Source: a gamma proteobacterium HTCC2207
GTDB taxonomy: Bacteria > Pseudomonadota > Gammaproteobacteria > Pseudomonadales > Porticoccaceae
NCBI GenBank assembly: GCA_905182855.1
Contig: CAJJDA010000004.1
Span: 1 to 64,000 of the forward strand
Reading direction: 5' to 3'
DNA: 64,000 nucleotides
Shown: piece by piece, positions 56,035-64,000 of the stretch
Layout of the letters: each line of letters begins with the position of its first letter
Position numbering within the stretch: the stretch's first letter is position 1
Program-made: the position numbers and the translations under genes
Notes under the pieces: model-generated
What the model saw: only the letters and a program-made list of their open reading frames with translations
Told to the model about the DNA's origin: nothing
The model's database searches: none

Positions 56035-56808
56035 CTAACGGGGCTGCATTCTCACGCCACCATCGAGGCGAATGGTCTCGCCATTAAGATAGCTGTTTTC
56101 CACCATATGCACCACCAGTTGACCAAATTCAGCAGGCTCGCCTAGACGTTTCGGAAATGGAATGTTAGACACAATGCCATCTTGCACCGGCTGCGGTGCT
56201 GCCAGCATTAATGGGGTTGCCATGACACCCGGCGCAATGGTGTTCACACGAATACCGCCATCAGCTAAGTCCCGCGCCATTGGCAGCGTCATACCCACAA
56301 TACCACCCTTTGTCGCGGCATATGCAACCTGACCCATCTGACCATCGAACGCTGCGATCGAAGCCGTATTAATGATTATGCCTTTCTCGCCCTTTGTATC
56401 AGGCTCATTGTTCATCATCGCTGCCGCCGCGCAGCGGGAAACATTAAAGGTGCCTATCAGATTAACTTCAATAACCTTACGATACAGATCAAGGTCATGG
56501 GGCAAGCCTTCACGGGTAACCGTTTTCATGGCAACACCAATACCGGCGCAATTAACACAGATCGCCACATGACCGAACTCGTTGGTAATATCAGCAAAAG
56601 CAGCCTCAACGTCAGGCCCGCTGGACACATCTAACTTAATAAAATGGGCTTTATCGGCACCCAGTTCAGCAACCGCCTTAGCTCCCGCCTCGGCATTCAT
56701 ATCAATGATCACTACGGTTGCACCGCCGTCAACAAGCGCCTGTGATGCGGCGCGCCCAAGCCCTGATCCACCGCCGGTGACGACCGCTACTTTATTATTC
56801 AAATTCAT
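56035..56808 (-). CDS. Short-chain dehydrogenase (3-hydroxyacyl-CoA dehydrogenase type II-like)
   Basis: NAD-binding short-chain dehydrogenase closest to HSD10 / 3-hydroxy-2-methylbutyryl-CoA dehydrogenases that oxidise 3-hydroxyacyl-CoA in fatty-acid or isoleucine breakdown. It has the cofactor motif VTGGGSGLGRAASQAL, a D (IIDMN) giving NAD preference, NCAGIG, the catalytic Ser in NTASIAAFDGQMGQVAYAATK with YxxxK, and the end GETIRLDGGVRMQPR. Length is 257 aa. With propionyl-CoA carboxylase and mutase nearby, a role in isoleucine or odd-chain acid breakdown is plausible. It precedes the GFA gene on the same strand. Confidence 0.88.
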   Translation of the reverse strand: MNLNNKVAVVTGGGSGLGRAASQALVDGGATVVIIDMNAEAGAKAVAELGADKAHFIKLDVSSGPDVEAAFADITNEFGHVAICVNCAGIGVAMKTVTREGLPHDLDLYRKVIEVNLIGTFNVSRCAAAAMMNNEPDTKGEKGIIINTASIAAFDGQMGQVAYAATKGGIVGMTLPMARDLADGGIRVNTIAPGVMATPLMLAAPQPVQDGIVSNIPFPKRLGEPAEFGQLVVHMVENSYLNGETIRLDGGVRMQPR

Positions 56809-56942
56809 GTTTAGCTCCTAAAAAATGTCATATAGATCTTCATGGGTATAACAAACTGAATGTATTTCTCTGGCAACCTGTGCGGAAAATTCTGTGCCTT
56901 CGGGGTTGTTGAGGCCCCTATGTTTTTTCCTAGCCTGAGACC

Positions 56943-57251
56943 TCAGACTTTAGGCTCCTGCACCAAGACAAAAGGCGGTATCACCAGAGCCCAGAGAGTG
57001 CTATCGCTTTCATGCCATGCCAACGCCTGTTGATCGGTGACAGCAGCGACTTTGTGATCCTCTAACCATTGTTTTATCTGCTGGCTATTATCTTCCGTTA
57101 ACGCAACAGCGACCTTAATCAAGTCACCATCGGCAGCCACGCAGAGTAAATTGCCCGCTGCATAATGCGTTTGTAACTCATACCAGCCTACTTTAGCCGT
57201 CTCATGATTAAGTCGGGTGACTAGGTGATCTTTATCTGCGAGGTAAGTCAT
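56943..57251 (-). CDS. DUF2288 family protein
   Basis: Small cytosolic protein of the DUF2288 family, function unknown. The whole 102 aa fits the family: LNHETAKVGWYELQTHYAAGNLLCVA at the start, the middle LIKVAVALTEDNSQQIKQWLEDHKVAAVT and the final LWALVIPPFVLVQE. No enzyme motif is visible. It stands on the minus strand, divergent from the GNAT gene over 95 bp. Members are usually found as single genes in gammaproteobacteria and cyanobacteria without a fixed partner. Confidence 0.82.
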   Translation of the reverse strand: MTYLADKDHLVTRLNHETAKVGWYELQTHYAAGNLLCVAADGDLIKVAVALTEDNSQQIKQWLEDHKVAAVTDQQALAWHESDSTLWALVIPPFVLVQEPKV

Positions 57252-57346
57252 GCTTTTATTATGTCAGTGCCATTGGTTGCCAAGGATAATGGTCCCGCGT
57301 GAAGGAATCAATTATAGTCCAAGGCTAAAGTAACGGTTTAGCAGCT

Positions 57347-57802
57347 GTGGTGTATATCAAACAGGCAGGAACAGAGGATATTGCGACTATCATCCCCCTG
57401 TTTGCCGCTTACAGAAGTTTTTACAACCTTGAATCCGATCCCGCTGACCTGCGTGACTATCTTTACGAACGCCTAACAAACCATCAGTGCGTTATCTTTC
57501 TTGCCTTTTCCGACAATATTACCGCCGGTTTCACGCAACTCTATCCCGGTTTCAGTTCGCTGAGTTTGCGCAATAGCTGGGCGCTGAACGATCTATTTGT
57601 GGCGCCAGAGGCCCGCGGCCTGTCGGTGGGTCTGCAGCTGATGGACCGCGCCAAACAGTTGGCAGAGGCAACGGGTGCCTGTGAGATTATGTTGCAGACA
57701 GCAGCGGATAATATGACCGCTCAGGGCCTCTACGAAACGTTGGGCTATCAACGCGATAATGACTTCTACGTTTACACCCTAGCCCTTGGCGAAGTGTCCT
57801 AG
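57347..57802 (+). CDS. GNAT family N-acetyltransferase
   Basis: Acetyl-CoA-dependent N-acetyltransferase of the GNAT fold, substrate unknown. Starts with tandem GTG codons (57347 or 57350, VVYIKQAG). The fold order is visible: IKQAGTEDIATIIPLFAAYRSFY, then LNDLFVAPEARGLSVGLQLMDRAKQLAE with the acetyl-CoA-binding R/Q-x-x-G-x-G/A turn (here ARGLSVG), IMLQTAADNMTAQGLYETLGYQRD as the last helices. Length is 151 aa, normal. The stop overlaps by 4 bp, tail to tail, with the true stop of hisH at 57799, which supports the frame-corrected hisH end. Confidence 0.82.
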   Translation: MVYIKQAGTEDIATIIPLFAAYRSFYNLESDPADLRDYLYERLTNHQCVIFLAFSDNITAGFTQLYPGFSSLSLRNSWALNDLFVAPEARGLSVGLQLMDRAKQLAEATGACEIMLQTAADNMTAQGLYETLGYQRDNDFYVYTLALGEVS

Positions 57803-58449
57803 ACCATCCACTGACAGAAATTGCGCAACAACTGCAACCAGCATCAGCACTTTTCTCAGGGTGGAACTGCACAGCAAAAAGGTTGTTATGGCTCAAGGCT
57901 GCTGCAAATTCAGAACCATAGCTCGCAGGTGCCAGACACATTGGGGTTATTTAGCGACTCCACATGGTAGCTGTGCACAAAGTAAAAACGACTGTCCTGC
58001 TCAACACCTTGCCACAGCGGGTGATCGATAGTCTGGTGTACGTTATTCCAACCCATATGCGGTACTTTGAGTTTAGCACCTTGCGGATCGATCAAATCGT
58101 CACCAAAAAACCGAACCTGGCCGGGCAATAGGCCCAAACAGTCGACACCGCCATTTTCTTCGCTACGCTGCATCAGCGCTTGCATACCGATACAGATTGC
58201 CAATACCGGTTTGGTTTTCATCGCCTTGCCAACCACATCACCGACGTTTAAACGCTGAATCTCACCCATACAGTCACGAATAGCGCCGACGCCAGGAAAT
58301 ACCACTCGATCAGCATCTTCAACGACGGCTGGATCCGCGGTTACTGAAATCTTGGCACTAGGACAGACATGCTCAAGTGCCTTAGCCACGGAATGGAGGT
58401 TGCCCATTCCATAGTCAATCACGGCAATATGGCTACGAAAATCAGTCAT
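57799..58449 (-). CDS. hisH: Imidazole glycerol phosphate synthase glutamine amidotransferase, two frameshifts
   Basis: Class I glutamine amidotransferase that feeds ammonia to HisF in histidine synthesis. The first frame (57910-58449) has [30 protein letters not shown] and the nucleophile elbow [10 protein letters not shown], ending YFVHSYHVE with a catalytic His region. After CE the frame slips: one extra base near 57923 then gives [24 protein letters not shown] with the catalytic His-Glu pair, and one missing base near 57838 leads to [12 protein letters not shown] and a stop at 57799. The corrected protein is 216 aa. The opposite slips cancel. hisA and hisF, which normally follow, are not in the window. 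Confidence 0.9.
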
Positions 58450-58508
58450 AAATAGGTATCACAAGCTAGCGGTAGGTTAACGGGCTCTCTATGGGCAAGG
58501 ATACTCCT

Positions 58509-59101
58509 TCAAAGAGTTCCTTTTGTGGAGGGCATTACACCGGCCATACGCTCATCGGCAGAGGCGGCCATGCGAAGCGCGCGGCCAAAAGCTTTAAAAA
58601 TAGTCTCGACCTGATGGTGCGCATTGGCTCCACGCAGATTATCGATGTGCAACGACACCAAGGCGTGGTTAACAAAGCCCTGAAAGAACTCACGCACTAG
58701 ATCCACATCAAAACCACCGACGTGGCTACGCACAAAATCGGCCTTCATAATCAGTCCCGGACGTCCTGAAAAATCCATCACCACGCGTGATAACGCCTCA
58801 TCCAAAGGCACATAGGCATGGCCATAACGGGTTAAACCTGTTTTTTCGCCAATCGCCTCAGCAATCGCCATACCCAGAGTTATGCCGATATCTTCAACGG
58901 TGTGGTGATCATCAATGTGGGTGTCGCCTTCGGCGCTGAACGTCCATGATCAATCACCATGCGAGCAATTTGATCCATCATGTGCTCTAGGAACGGTATC
59001 GGCGTGGCAAAGTTTGCCTTGCCTGTACCATCTAGATTTACCGTTACTGTTATCTGAGATTCTAGTGTATTGCGTGTCACTGTCGCTATGCGATCAGCCA
59101 T
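58509..59101 (-). CDS. hisB: Imidazoleglycerol-phosphate dehydratase, frameshifted
   Basis: Manganese enzyme that dehydrates imidazole glycerol phosphate in histidine synthesis; this is the stand-alone dehydratase without the phosphatase domain. Start ATG 59101 ([25 protein letters not shown]). The first frame reaches [13 protein letters not shown]; the second starts again at about 58955 with [34 protein letters not shown], including both histidine metal clusters. Between them (58945-58975) several bases are wrong or missing, net one base short, so RHGMIDxDFS is scrambled. The restored length is 197 aa, exactly usual. It precedes hisH by 60 bp. Errors in sequence are more likely than loss of function. 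Confidence 0.9.
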
Positions 59102-59224
59102 GGGATTCTCCAAGCTAGTCATGTTCGGTCCGCATTATACTGCAAATTAAAGGTTGCTACATTGCAAAATAAAGTTAAACTCCGGTCTAGTTATCCTTCA
59201 AATTTGCTGGGCTGCACATATTCA

Positions 59225-59494
59225 ATGACAAGGTTTCATACCCTATTCGCTATCTCGCTAGCCTTGATTCTCGGTCTCGGTTCGGTGGTGGCTGTTGCCC
59301 ACAGTCATAGCGATCATCAGGATACCAGCTGCTCGGTTTCTGTATTACAAAACGCCTCAGCCTTGGTTGCGGCCGAAGCTAGCAAAGTTTTCGTCAGCAA
59401 CGCTACAACCGCTAAAACCATTCACGTCAAAAAGGTTATCAGCAACCGCATCAGGGGTTGCAAGCGCGCCCGCGCCCCACCTCACAACCTCTAA
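59225..59494 (+). CDS. Small exported histidine-containing protein upstream of TonB receptor
   Basis: Small protein of unknown function, 89 aa from ATG 59225 (MTRFHTLFAISLALILGLGSVVAVAHSHSDH). It has a signal peptide and, right after it, HSHSDHQDTSC, a likely metal-binding start. The rest has Cys pairs and a basic end (RIRGCKRARAPPHNL). The same kind of small His-containing exported protein often precedes zinc-linked TonB receptors, and the next gene is such a receptor. No family was assigned. I choose 59225 over the track start 59162 because it opens the signal peptide. The 3' end may itself be frame-affected, as the neighbourhood is rich in indels. Confidence 0.5.
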   Translation: MTRFHTLFAISLALILGLGSVVAVAHSHSDHQDTSCSVSVLQNASALVAAEASKVFVSNATTAKTIHVKKVISNRIRGCKRARAPPHNL

Positions 59495-59570
59495 ATAATT
59501 TATCCATCCCCGTTGGGACGAATTTGCGTCGGTCACTCGGCGCACCTATTATTTTTTAGAGGAACACCTT

Positions 59571-61845
59571 ATGAAAAAGCTAAATACTGTTAAGTTACCC
59601 TTAGCAGCTGCCCTTGTCAGTTTATCCTGCAGTGCTCTGACGCAGGAAATGGAAGAATTTATCGTTACATCATCGTTGATTGATCCCTCCTCAGAGGCAA
59701 TCGCCAACCCACTGCATGTTATCAAGGGCGAGTCTATTGCTAACGATGCAAGCCAGAGCATTGGTGCCAGTATCGATGGCCTAGTGGGCGTATCCTCTAG
59801 TGATTATGGCGCCGCAGTTGGCCAGCCTATTATCAGGGGCATGTCGGGAAGCCGGGTAAAAATTCTAAATAACGGTGTGGTGGTTAGAGATGTTTCAGGT
59901 TTGGGACCTGACCATGTTAATGACGTAGATTTAAATAATATCCAGCAAATCGAAATAGTTAGAGGCCCATCGTCCTTACTTTATTCCAACGGCACCATCG
60001 GCGGAATCGTCAATGTGGTTGATAATACGATTGCCAGAAAAGACTTTGAAGAGTCAAAGTTGAGGCTCGGCCTTGAGGTTCAGACGGTCAATGATGGTGA
60101 CTCCCACGACTTCTCTTACCAAAATAATATCGATGGCTTGAATATTAGCGCTGCCTACAAAGACTCTAGCTTTGGTAACTATGACATTCCAAATGGCGCG
60201 GTTATTCATCATGAGGAAGAACACCATGACGATGACCATGACAGGCTGATGAGCACGAAGGCGAAGAACATGAAGAAGATCTGGGTTATTTACCCAATTC
60301 TGACTCTGGGTCTACTGCACAAAGATTAGGTCTTTCCAAGGTCGGAGATTGGGGATATGTTGGTGTATCTATTAGCGATACCAAAAATCTTTACGGCATT
60401 CCTTTTCACGGCGATAGTCACGATGCGCATGGCGATGAAGATGATGACGACCATGCAGACGAGGACGACCATGATGATGACCATGCCGATGAAGATGGCC
60501 ATGAAGGCGAAGGCGAGCATGAGGGCGAGAGAATCTTCTCCAAAACTGAATCTAACGTTATCAATGTAGAGGGATCTTACATCGTACCTAATAGCTGGTT
60601 AACAACAATTGATTACCACTTTAGAGACTCCGACTATGCTCACACTGAGCAGCATGCCGAAGAAGAAGGTCATGAGGGCGAGGAGCACGATGACGAGCAA
60701 CACGAAGAGGGGCCAACAACCTTCACCAATGATGCGCAAGAGTATGGTGCCATCTTTAATTTAGGTAATGATTCGCTATCGCAAAAACTCGCTGTTAATT
60801 ATGTGGTCGAGGATATTGCTGTTATTGGCGATGAGGCCTTTATCAACCCCACAGAGAGTAAAGAGCTGACCCTAGGTTATTATCTGAGCAAAGATCTGGA
60901 CCTATTTCATGTGGACTTTGGTATTAGACATGATCAAATTTCCAGAAATGGTTCTGTTAGCCATGATGAGCATGATGAAGATCATGATGAGCATGAAGAA
61001 GATCGAAGCATGATGATGAGCATGAAGCAGAGTTGGAGTATTTTGATCGGGATATTGATACTACCAGTTATGCCCTGACTCTGAGCAGAGACATTAACGA
61101 GTCATTAGAGGTAAGCTTGGGATTCTCCTCTGTAGAGAGAGCCCCCTCAGCGGTAGAGCTGCTAATGAATGGTCCTCATCTTGCAACAGCTAGATTTGAA
61201 GTTGGTAATTTCAACCTGAAGTCTGAAAGAGCAAATAACGTCGACCTGAGTTTTAAGTATAGCAATGATGGCTTTTATGGTGGGCTGACGTTCTTCCAAA
61301 ATGATGTGAATAACTATATCTACCTTATGGATGAGACTGAAGATGATCATGCAGATCATGAGGATGAGGACGATCATGATGGTTTAACCCTTGCCAAATA
61401 TCTTCAGCAGGATGCCGAATTTAAAGGTTATGAACTTGAAGTGGGTAAAACATTTGACCTTGCTCGCGGCGCACTAAGTCTGTCATTTGCAAGAGATTCT
61501 GTTTCAGGTGAGTTCACAGACGGACATAACATCCCACGCATGACTCCAGAAAGAAACTTATATAAAGTTAACTATGTGGAAGATGGGTTGACGTTTACGC
61601 TGATTCTCAAAGACGTATCGGCTCAGAATGATACGGCAGAAAATGAAACGGCCACTAGTGGATTTCAAATGTTGAACCTGAATCTATCAAAAACAATTGA
61701 GACGAGTCCAGGGTCTGAGCTGGTGCTATCAGTGTTCGGTAAAAACTTGCTGGATGAGGCGGCTAGAAACCACAGTTCATTTGTGAAGGACGAGGTACCA
61801 ATGTCTGGCAGAAACCTGGGTGTAAGGGTGAGCTACTCGTTCTAG
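59571..61845 (+). CDS. TonB-dependent receptor with His/Asp/Glu-rich loops (ZnuD-like), two frameshifts
   Basis: Outer-membrane receptor for uptake driven by TonB, most likely of zinc. Frame 1 (from 59571) has a signal peptide, a TonB-box-like start (MEEFIVTSSLID), and the plug domain (IRGMSGSRVKILNNGVVVRD, DVDLNNIQQIEIVRGPSSLLYSNGTIGGIVNVV). Frame 2 is open from about 60240 to 61078 (DEHEGEEHEEDLGYLPNSDSG...); it has no usual start codon early, so the ORF track shows only its end. Frame 3 (61033-61845) holds the barrel end NLLDEAARNHSSFVKDEVPMSGRNLGVRVSYSF. Adding one base near 60243 and one near 61007 gives about 758 aa. Five loops are dense in His, Asp and Glu, as in ZnuD zinc receptors. 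Confidence 0.86.
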
Positions 61846-61869
61846 ACAGATAGTCGCATGACAATGTTT

Positions 61870-61915
61870 AAGGGTTGCTCTCCTGATCGGATATGAGGTC
61901 TATTGAGCAGCCCTT
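61870..61915 (+). terminator. Possible terminator after TonB receptor
   Basis: Eleven-pair stem AAGGGTTGCTC / GAGCAGCCCTT (one G-T pair) with a 24-base loop, 25 bp after the receptor stop, followed by GAACTTTTCG. The T-run is weak. Confidence 0.5.
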
Positions 61916-62103
61916 GAACTTTTCGTAAGCGTAAAAATTCTATTTAAATCATTAACTACTAGCTTAATTATAACAGTGACTTTTAAGTTTCCCCGCAATG
62001 GTTGCACGTTAGATATTGAACCAAATCTTCTACCTTGGTCAAGCATCTGCATTAAGCTCGTTCCCTCGCCTTATTAGATTCCCACGCCGGTAACTTCGAC
62101 TAA

Positions 62104-62256
62104 TATAGAAGTAGTGCCTACAATAAAGGTTCTGGCATCAGCTTTATCCAAAGTCAAAATCTGATCAACCAGGACATACGTAACGCTAGCTCCTTTTTGC
62201 GCGATACTGCGCCAGAAGCGGGATACAACTTGATTAATGCGGTAAGCTATCAGTTT
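62104..62256 (+). pseudogene. Remnant of a second TonB-dependent receptor (C-terminal end only)
   Basis: Just before the AsmA gene, in one frame, the sequence reads SGISFIQSQNLINQDIRN and ASSFLRDTAPEAGYNLINAVSYQF. This matches the last strands of ZnuD-type receptors (here NLLDEAARNHSSFVKDEVPMSGRNLG at the end of the intact gene) but is clearly divergent from it, so it is not a recent copy. The frame is closed by TAA at 62101 on its 5' side, there is no start or barrel, and the normal stop after the final Phe is missing. The most likely origin is loss of most of an old receptor gene. Confidence 0.6.
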
Positions 62257-62276
62257 ACGCATGGGAGGGACCACCA

Positions 62277-64000
62277 TTGGGTAAGATTTTTAAGTTTTGG
62301 ATGACAACGACACTCACGGTAGTCAGCCTAATAGCGGCGGGCATTTTGTACGTCGTTGTCGTAGTTGATCCCAACGACTATAGGTCAGAGATCCAGGCCC
62401 AGGCGATAGAACAAGGCGTTGCCCTCGAGATTCGTGGGGGTTTGGCATGGCGATTTTTTCCAAAGCCAGGCATCAACATTAGTGACATTCGATTTTCAAC
62501 TCAAAGCACCGAACTGGGTGAGGTGTCTGGTCGCATTGGTCAGGCATCTTTGTCTGGCGATTGGTTGGCGCTATTGGGCTTCGATATTGAGACCACCGAG
62601 CCTGCGTCGTTAATTAGCGGCATAAGCCTGTCAAACTCAAGTTTACGCCTGTCAGCCAATGATGCCTTGCCAATGGAGTTTGACGATATCGAGCTGAATG
62701 CCTCGCAGATATCCTCAACCGGAATTTCTTTTCCTGCCTCTCTATCACTTACAGGCCTCGGTGGCATGCAGGCTAGTGTAGATCTTCATGCGAGTCTCAA
62801 TATCGCGGATAATAGTCTATCGCTCAAACAAATTAGGCTCCGTCTCGATAAGTTGGCGCTTAGCGGCGATGTTGATGTTGATCTGAGAAGTTCAGCCGTC
62901 AAAGGTCATTTGGTTGCTGATGCCTTTAATCTAAAAAGCCAGCTTGAGACGCTGGAAAAGCGCTTCCCTGAGCTTACCTCCCCAAAAATGGCAAGCTCAA
63001 CGGCCATGACGGCAGTCAGTTTCGATAGTCGCTTTGATATTAAACCACTGGGGCATAGCGAAGCTCTTAGCACGGTTAGCTTGGATGGCCAGAAATTTAA
63101 TATGGATCTTCGTGTGGATTATAGCCGCAACCTAATGACATTTAATCTATCCGGTCAGCAGCTGCGACTCGCTGACTATTTACCCGCAGCTGCCAGCAAT
63201 TCTCCGCGTAACACAGCGAGCAATTCAGACAATGCAATATTTGCCCCGCTGGCGATTCCTTTTGCCCTATGGCAAGGACAGAGTCAGGCTGAAATATCCT
63301 TAGGGCGCATTGAACTCAATGGTTATGCAATCAGCAACTTCTATAGCAATATCTTTGGTAACCAGCGGGTATTGCGAGTGACATCATTGAATGCCGATTT
63401 ATTTGATGGTCATATCGATGCCATTGGCAAGTTAGATATGCGCTCCAGTACCCCTAGTTTCACCCTGCAACCCTCTATGAATAATATTAATTTAGCCATC
63501 GCTTTGTCCGCTTTAGCGGACGTGCAGGACGTAACTGGCAGCCTCAGTATGAACGCGTCAGTTCAGGGTTCAGGTAATGGCATTACCAGTCTATTGCAGA
63601 GTCTCGACGGCACCGGGCAATTAGAGATCATTGCGCCGACCTATGCCAAGGTTAATATTGAAGAGACCTTTTGTAGCGCCGCCGCCCTGTTTAGTGGTAA
63701 TGGACAGGGTAGCCAGATTTGGTCTGAAGGCACGCAGTTGGGCGATTTCAAGGGTAAATTCCAACTCGGCAACGGCCGCCTGGTTGTCGAGCCATATGCG
63801 ACCAGCACAGGTAATCTGTCTTTAGAGGGAGGCGCTACTCTGCACATGATCAAGGAGTTTTATACCGTCAAAGCGAACATGGTTTTAGCGGGTATGACGA
63901 CGAGCAGCACTGGGTGCTCCGTTAATAGTCGGCTGCAAAACCGTGTAATTCCGTTTATTTGCAAAGGTCGGCTCGATGATCAGACCAGTGGCAACGCGGT
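62277..64000 (+). CDS. AsmA family protein (partial, runs off window)
   Basis: N-terminal part of an AsmA-family protein, inner-membrane-anchored and reaching through the periplasm, involved in outer-membrane lipid homeostasis. The start is TTG 62277, with a good GGGAGGG 8 bp upstream: GKIFKFWMTTTLTVVSLIAAGILYVVVVVDPNDYRSEIQ gives the anchor helix and the family opening DPNDYR. Then come ALEIRGGLAWRFFPKPGINI, conserved in the AsmA N-terminus, a long beta-rich region, and AsmA_2-like features (LNGYAISNFYSNIFG, TGQLEIIAPTYAKVNIEETF, SGNG loops). About 574 codons are in the window and the frame is still open at 64000. The ORF track misses it because there is no stop. Confidence 0.85.
   Translation, partial: MGKIFKFWMTTTLTVVSLIAAGILYVVVVVDPNDYRSEIQAQAIEQGVALEIRGGLAWRFFPKPGINISDIRFSTQSTELGEVSGRIGQASLSGDWLALLGFDIETTEPASLISGISLSNSSLRLSANDALPMEFDDIELNASQISSTGISFPASLSLTGLGGMQASVDLHASLNIADNSLSLKQIRLRLDKLALSGDVDVDLRSSAVKGHLVADAFNLKSQLETLEKRFPELTSPKMASSTAMTAVSFDSRFDIKPLGHSEALSTVSLDGQKFNMDLRVDYSRNLMTFNLSGQQLRLADYLPAAASNSPRNTASNSDNAIFAPLAIPFALWQGQSQAEISLGRIELNGYAISNFYSNIFGNQRVLRVTSLNADLFDGHIDAIGKLDMRSSTPSFTLQPSMNNINLAIALSALADVQDVTGSLSMNASVQGSGNGITSLLQSLDGTGQLEIIAPTYAKVNIEETFCSAAALFSGNGQGSQIWSEGTQLGDFKGKFQLGNGRLVVEPYATSTGNLSLEGGATLHMIKEFYTVKANMVLAGMTTSSTGCSVNSRLQNRVIPFICKGRLDDQTSGNA

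Noticed and set aside
59102-59224. Zur box before the zinc receptor genes
   Set aside because: I looked for the ATGTTATA-type palindrome and found only partial AT-rich stretches.
60326-60520. Minus-strand hydrophobic ORF (MLAFAFMAIFIGMVIIMVV)
   Set aside because: It is the reverse complement of the His/Asp-rich GAT/CAT repeats, which read as Met/Ile/Val on the other strand; not a membrane protein.
61980-62103. Independent small gene between receptor and AsmA
   Set aside because: Only stops and the receptor relic are seen; no start with ribosome site.

Overview
The window looks like chromosome of a marine-type gammaproteobacterium, possibly near the SAR92/Cellvibrionales group. That placement is an inference from gene content: PriA followed by an FtsN-like SPOR protein, LapA next to pyrF, a split B12-dependent ribonucleotide reductase of the Pseudomonas NrdJa/NrdJb kind, selD-mnmH, a TonB-dependent receptor and AsmA. 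No rRNA, tRNA, CRISPR array, insertion sequence or phage gene was seen.

Layout. 0-6 kb holds housekeeping genes: an ASCH protein, pyrF-lapA, a SIMPL protein, rpmE, priA and an ftsN-like gene. 6-12.6 kb is a nitrogen/polyamine-type region with a PuuA-like glutamine synthetase, an exported amidohydrolase, a class III aminotransferase and a CoA transferase, ending in an eight-copy 17-bp tandem repeat. 12.8-24.2 kb holds peptide and amino-acid genes: a DUF885 peptidase, an ornithine-type decarboxylase divergent from an Lrp/AsnC regulator, an operon of NhaC antiporter, M28 and M20 hydrolases, a COG2509 flavoprotein, an AGT-like aminotransferase and a second CoA transferase.

24.4-38.6 kb is a compact same-strand cluster of about thirteen genes that I do not recognise as a described system. 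It encodes TPR and PEGA membrane proteins, a PEGA protein fused to a formylglycine-generating-enzyme-like domain without the catalytic cysteines, a TolQ/ExbB/MotA-type proton-channel protein, an actin/Hsp70-like protein, two VWA proteins whose single N-terminal membrane helix carries an ExbD/MotB-like aspartate, three lipoproteins and an M48 metalloprotease. A sigma-54-like promoter overlapping a perfect palindrome lies upstream. The set reads as a possible ion-driven, envelope-spanning machine.

38.6-44.7 kb has a PpiC-type isomerase, trpBA and nrdJa-nrdJb. 44.8-53.4 kb has a carbonic anhydrase and a propionate/methylmalonyl-CoA operon (mutase, pccB, pccA, meaB) divergent from an AraC-type regulator. 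53.4-57.8 kb has selD-mnmH, a GFA protein, a short-chain dehydrogenase, a DUF2288 protein and a GNAT protein. 57.8-64 kb has hisBH, a small His-containing exported protein, a TonB-dependent receptor rich in His/Asp/Glu loops (probably zinc), a remnant of a second receptor and the start of an AsmA-family gene.

Ten genes carry apparent single-base frameshifts: the glutamine synthetase, priA, a CoA transferase, the M48 gene, trpA, trpB, nrdJa, hisH, hisB and the TonB receptor. Both sides of each break keep intact family sequence and several of the genes are normally essential, so sequence or assembly errors are more likely than true pseudogenes. I give each as one gene and state where it breaks.
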